From Hymenobacter sp. BT559 (GTDB lineage: Bacteria > Bacteroidota > Bacteroidia > Cytophagales > Hymenobacteraceae), in contig NZ_JAELXV010000002.1 in assembly GCF_016427535.1 (NCBI RefSeq), forward strand, positions 310,001 through 374,000: DNA of 64,000 nt, given 5' to 3'. The position numbers and the translations under genes are program-made. Positions 60,939 through 64,000 of the stretch are shown here, piece after piece. The notes under the pieces are model-generated. The model saw nothing but the letters and a program-made list of their open reading frames with translations, had not been told where the DNA came from and made no database searches. Position 1 is the first letter of the stretch. Every line of letters starts with the position of its first letter.

Positions 60939-60963
60939 AGCTGACCTAGAGAAGTAGCCTAAG

Positions 60964-63174
60964 CTAGTTGGCCACTTCGCTCAAAAACTTGATGCGGACT
61001 AGGCGTACTTCTTCCTCTGTGAAATCATCGACACCTAGCTCCTGCATGGCCGTGGCAATGTTGTCGGTGGTAGCCGTCATAAAGTAGTCGTAAATCTCCT
61101 CCTGCTTGTCCTCGTCCACCGCTTCCCGGATGTAGTAGTCCAGGTTCAGGCGCGTGCCCGAGTAGCAGATATGCTCAATTTCTTCCATCAGGTCGGCCAT
61201 CGAGATGCCCTGGCTCCGGGCAATGCCGGTCAGGTCCATTTTCTTGTCAATCTGCTGGATGATATAGATTTTGAGCTTCGAGCGGTTCACCGTCGACTTA
61301 ATAATCACGTCGGCCGCCGTCTCTATCTCGTTTTCTTCCACGTACTTCTTAATCGCCGCCACGAAGGGCGCCCCAAACTTCTGGGCCTTGCCCTGGCCTA
61401 CGCCCGAAATGTGCGTCAGCTCGTGCAGGCTCTGGGGGTAGGTGGTGGCCATCTCCTTCAGGCTGGGGTCCTGGAAGAGTACGTAGGGCGGCAGGTTTTT
61501 CTGCTTGGCTACTTGCTTGCGCAGCTCTTTGAGTTGAGTAAACAGCGCCTCATCGTGGCCAGCGGCCTGCTGAGTCTTCTCCTCATCTTCTTCCTCCTGC
61601 TTTTCGGCCTCGAAGTCGTGGTCTTTGGTCAGCGTCATGCGCTGCGGGTTCTCGATAAAATCGATACCCTTTTCGGTAATGTGCACCAAGCCAATCGAAT
61701 CGATATCCTTCTCTAGCAGCCCATTGAGCAAGCATTGGCGCAGCACCGACAGCCACAGTTGCATGTCGCCGCTCAGGGCCTTGCCCTGGCCGTATACCGG
61801 CAACCCATCGTGTCCATAGCTGTCGATGTGCGGGTTGCGCAGCCCTAGGAGCACCTGTGCAATGTGGTCGAGACCAAAGCGCGCTTCTGTTTGCACCACC
61901 GCCCGCAGCGCTAGGCCCACGTGCTCGGTGCCGTCGAATTTCTCCTTCGGGTGGCGGCAGTTGTCGCAAAAGCCACAGTCCTGGTCTAGGCTCTCGCCGA
62001 AGTAGTGCAGCAGCTGGCGCCGCCGGCACACCGACGACTCCGAGTAGTTCGTCATTTCTAGCAAGAGCTGCCGGGCGTTGTCGCGCTCGGTCACAGGCTT
62101 GTCTTTGCTGAATTTTTCGAGCTTCAGAATATCATCGTAGCTGTAGAACATCAGGCAGTTGCCTTCTAGGCCATCACGGCCGCCGCGGCCGGTTTCCTGG
62201 TAATAACCCTCGATGCTCTTGGGCGCGTCGTAGTGAATAACGAAGCGCACATCGGGCTTATCGATGCCCATACCGAAGGCGATGGTGGCCACAATCACGT
62301 CGCATTCCTCGTTCAGGAAGGCGTCTTGGTTGTGCATGCGCGTGTGCGGGTCGAGGCCGGCGTGGTAGGGTAGGGCGCGCACGTCGTTCACGCGCAGCAG
62401 CTCGGCCACTTCTTCTACCTTCTTACGGCTCAGGCAATAAATAATACCCGCCTTGCCCTTGTGCTGCTGCACATACTGGATGAGCTGCTTTTTGGTATTA
62501 CGCTTGGCGCGCACCTCATAGTAGAGGTTAGTGCGATTAAACGAGGTCTTGAAGACGCTCGCATCGTCCATGTGCAGGTTTTTCTGGATGTCGAGCTGCA
62601 CCTTGGGCGTGGCCGTGGCCGTGAGCGCAATAAGCGGAATCTTGCCCCCTAGGTTATCAATGATGCCGCGAATCTTGCGGTACTCGGGACGGAAGTCGTG
62701 GCCCCATTCTGAGATGCAGTGCGCCTCGTCGATGGCTACAAACGAAATGCTGGCTTTTTGGAGAAAGGCAATAGTGTCTTCCTTGGTCAGGCTTTCGGGC
62801 GCTACATATAAAAGCCGCACATCGCCCGCAATCACGTCTTTTTTGACGCGATTCATTTCCGTCTTCGTTAGTGTCGAATTGTACACCTGCGCGTTCACGC
62901 CAAAGGCCGCCAATTGGTCGACCTGGTTTTTCATGAGCGCGATGAGCGGCGAAATAACAATGGCCGTGCCCGGCAGCACCAGCGCTGGCAGCTGGTAGCA
63001 GAGGCTTTTACCCGCGCCCGTGGGCATAATAACGAAGGTATTATGCCCAGCTAGAATGTTTTGAATAACAGCTTCTTGCGTTCCTCTGAATTGCCCAAAA
63101 CCGAAAACTTCCTTGAGTTTGGTCTTTAAATGGGCGGCCGGCGCGAGCGGCTCCGCAGTAGCAAGCAATGGCAT
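60964..63174 (-). CDS. recQ: ATP-dependent DNA helicase RecQ
   Basis: The 736-residue protein has all helicase motifs: Ia region with MPTGAGKSLCYQLPAL (Walker A), DEAHCISEWGHDFRPEYR (motif II with the RecQ aromatic loop), TATATPKVQLDI (motif III) and YYQETGRGGRDG (motif VI), then the zinc-binding RQC part with Cys in SVCRRRQLLHYF and CGFCDNCRHP, a winged helix and a HRDC-like domain (about 560-640). An acidic linker EAEKQEEEDEEKTQQ precedes HRDC. It unwinds DNA in recombination and fork repair. The length is larger than the E. coli protein (610), due to the C-terminal extension. Confidence 0.97.
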   Translation of the reverse strand: MPLLATAEPLAPAAHLKTKLKEVFGFGQFRGTQEAVIQNILAGHNTFVIMPTGAGKSLCYQLPALVLPGTAIVISPLIALMKNQVDQLAAFGVNAQVYNSTLTKTEMNRVKKDVIAGDVRLLYVAPESLTKEDTIAFLQKASISFVAIDEAHCISEWGHDFRPEYRKIRGIIDNLGGKIPLIALTATATPKVQLDIQKNLHMDDASVFKTSFNRTNLYYEVRAKRNTKKQLIQYVQQHKGKAGIIYCLSRKKVEEVAELLRVNDVRALPYHAGLDPHTRMHNQDAFLNEECDVIVATIAFGMGIDKPDVRFVIHYDAPKSIEGYYQETGRGGRDGLEGNCLMFYSYDDILKLEKFSKDKPVTERDNARQLLLEMTNYSESSVCRRRQLLHYFGESLDQDCGFCDNCRHPKEKFDGTEHVGLALRAVVQTEARFGLDHIAQVLLGLRNPHIDSYGHDGLPVYGQGKALSGDMQLWLSVLRQCLLNGLLEKDIDSIGLVHITEKGIDFIENPQRMTLTKDHDFEAEKQEEEDEEKTQQAAGHDEALFTQLKELRKQVAKQKNLPPYVLFQDPSLKEMATTYPQSLHELTHISGVGQGKAQKFGAPFVAAIKKYVEENEIETAADVIIKSTVNRSKLKIYIIQQIDKKMDLTGIARSQGISMADLMEEIEHICYSGTRLNLDYYIREAVDEDKQEEIYDYFMTATTDNIATAMQELGVDDFTEEEVRLVRIKFLSEVAN

Positions 63175-63355
63175 AGAATAGCGGCGGGGTGATAAAGAAG
63201 CGTGAAGGTGCTAAACGAAGATAAGGACAAAGTGAATTTTTTGCGAAATATTAGCGTTTAAGCGCAACTTTTTTAGGAAAGCCCTGGTAGCTTTTCCCTC
63301 AATACCTTACGCCTGCCAGGCCGGGCTAAACAGCCGTGGCTTGGCCGCCAAGCCG

Positions 63356-63363
63356 TAGTTTTG
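63356..63363 (+). promoter_or_regulatory. Minus-7 box for the KpsF/KdsD gene
   Basis: TAGTTTTG fits TAnnTTTG. If used, the GTG at 63367 would be almost at the transcript start, so the GTG at 63391 may be the real start. Confidence 0.4.
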
Positions 63364-63366
63364 GCC

Positions 63367-64000
63367 GTGCATCCGATTTCCGATTTCCCCGTGTTGCCCG
63401 CGCCCGTCGATGTGCTGGCCGTGGCCCGCCAAGTGCTGCTGGAAGAAGCCGACGCTCTGCGCGACGTGGCCCAGGCCGTAGCCGCCACCCCCGACTTCGC
63501 CCGCTGCGTAGCCACACTGCTGAACCTGCGGGGCCGCGTAGTAGTCACGGGCGTAGGCAAAAGCGCCCACATTGCCAGCAAACTGGTGGCTACTCTCAAC
63601 AGTACTGGCACGCCTGCCTTATTCATGCACGCCGCCGACGCCATCCACGGCGACCTAGGTATGATTCAGGCCGAGGACTTCGTCATTGCTATCAGCAAAA
63701 GCGGCGACACGCCCGAAATAAAGGTGCTCGTGCCGCTGCTGCGCCGCAAGGGGGTGCCGCTGGCTGCCCTAGTCAGCAACGCCGACTCGTACCTGGCCCG
63801 CCAGGCGGCCTACGTGCTGCACGCCCCCGTGCGGCGCGAGGCCTGCCCCCATGACCTGGCGCCTACTACCAGCACCACGGCCGCCATGGCCCTAGGCGAT
63901 GCTCTGGCCGTGTGCCTGCTCGAATGCCGGCAGTTTTCGGCCCAAGACTTTGCACGGTTGCATCCCGGTGGCACGCTGGGCAAAAAGCTTTACCTAACGG
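63367..64000 (+). CDS. KpsF/KdsD-type arabinose-5-phosphate isomerase, 5' part
   Basis: The frame runs from the GTG at 63367 (or 63391) to the window edge, 211 codons. The SIS domain is clear: GRVVVTGVGKSAHIASKLVA, HAADAIHGDLGMIQ, ISKSGDTPEIKVLVPLLRRK and APTTSTTAAMALGDALAVCL, followed by ARLHPGGTLGKKL, the join to the usual CBS domain pair that lies outside. The enzyme turns ribulose-5-phosphate into arabinose-5-phosphate for KDO synthesis in lipopolysaccharide. An open frame in another phase covers the same DNA but has no family match. Confidence 0.93.
   Translation, partial: MHPISDFPVLPAPVDVLAVARQVLLEEADALRDVAQAVAATPDFARCVATLLNLRGRVVVTGVGKSAHIASKLVATLNSTGTPALFMHAADAIHGDLGMIQAEDFVIAISKSGDTPEIKVLVPLLRRKGVPLAALVSNADSYLARQAAYVLHAPVRREACPHDLAPTTSTTAAMALGDALAVCLLECRQFSAQDFARLHPGGTLGKKLYLT

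Noticed and set aside
63336..63854. Open frame with Arg-rich product at the right edge
   Set aside because: Out of phase with the clear SIS-domain frame starting at 63367.

Overview
The window looks like chromosome from a GC-rich member of the Bacteroidota, most like the Hymenobacter group of the Cytophagales; this is an inference from gene content, not a search result. Supporting signs are the fused SecDF, BatD, TonB receptors with a carboxypeptidase-like N-terminal domain, a PorE-like type IX secretion (T9SS) protein, a protease with a T9SS C-terminal tail, families such as DUF5777, DUF2279 and DUF4268, almost no Shine-Dalgarno sequences, and many TAnnTTTG minus-7 promoter boxes just upstream of genes. 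The palindrome CCTAGG occurs about once per 600 bp (about 108 by eye), several times more often than base composition predicts.

Layout. 1-4.7 kb: 3' end of a TonB receptor, then modABC for molybdate uptake. 4.8-7 kb: an operon of glutaryl-CoA dehydrogenase, a zinc-ribbon protein and an inside-out acyl-carrier-like protein. 7-10.8 kb: small proteins, HIRAN, ruvB and queG. 11.2-15.3 kb: two tandem copies of a two-gene ferritin-like cassette. 15.7-24.2 kb: batD, aroC, an iron-uptake pair (PepSY membrane protein and siderophore receptor) behind a Fur-like palindrome, a divergent Nfu gene and a CPBP protease. 24.2-26.3 kb: an operon of a c-type cytochrome-like lipoprotein, YceI and DUF5777. 26.7-41.2 kb: mostly housekeeping (secDF, udk, a thioredoxin-like reductase, rdgB, rpmE2, a GlmU-like protein, holB, hemC, cyclophilin, an RmlD-like reductase) plus one probably frameshifted small gene.

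41.5-47.5 kb is the most unusual part. A small gene encodes a peptide with four 14-residue repeats around GGSGWEND. It lies 59 bp upstream, on the same strand, of an Opp-type peptide importer (binding lipoprotein and two permeases, no ATPase). Divergent from it is a 502-residue all-helical TPR-like protein. The arrangement resembles the parts of Gram-positive peptide signalling (secreted repeat peptide, Opp importer, TPR receptor), but that role is a hypothesis only.

47.5-63.2 kb: a PKD protein, a LytTR response regulator, a large hybrid histidine kinase, a PorE-like protein, a T9SS-exported sedolisin-like protease, a bacilliredoxin, an OmpA-like protein and recQ. The window ends inside a KpsF/KdsD sugar-phosphate isomerase. 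No rRNA, tRNA, CRISPR array, insertion sequence or prophage was recognised. Several palindromic repeat families sit between genes, some acting as likely terminators.
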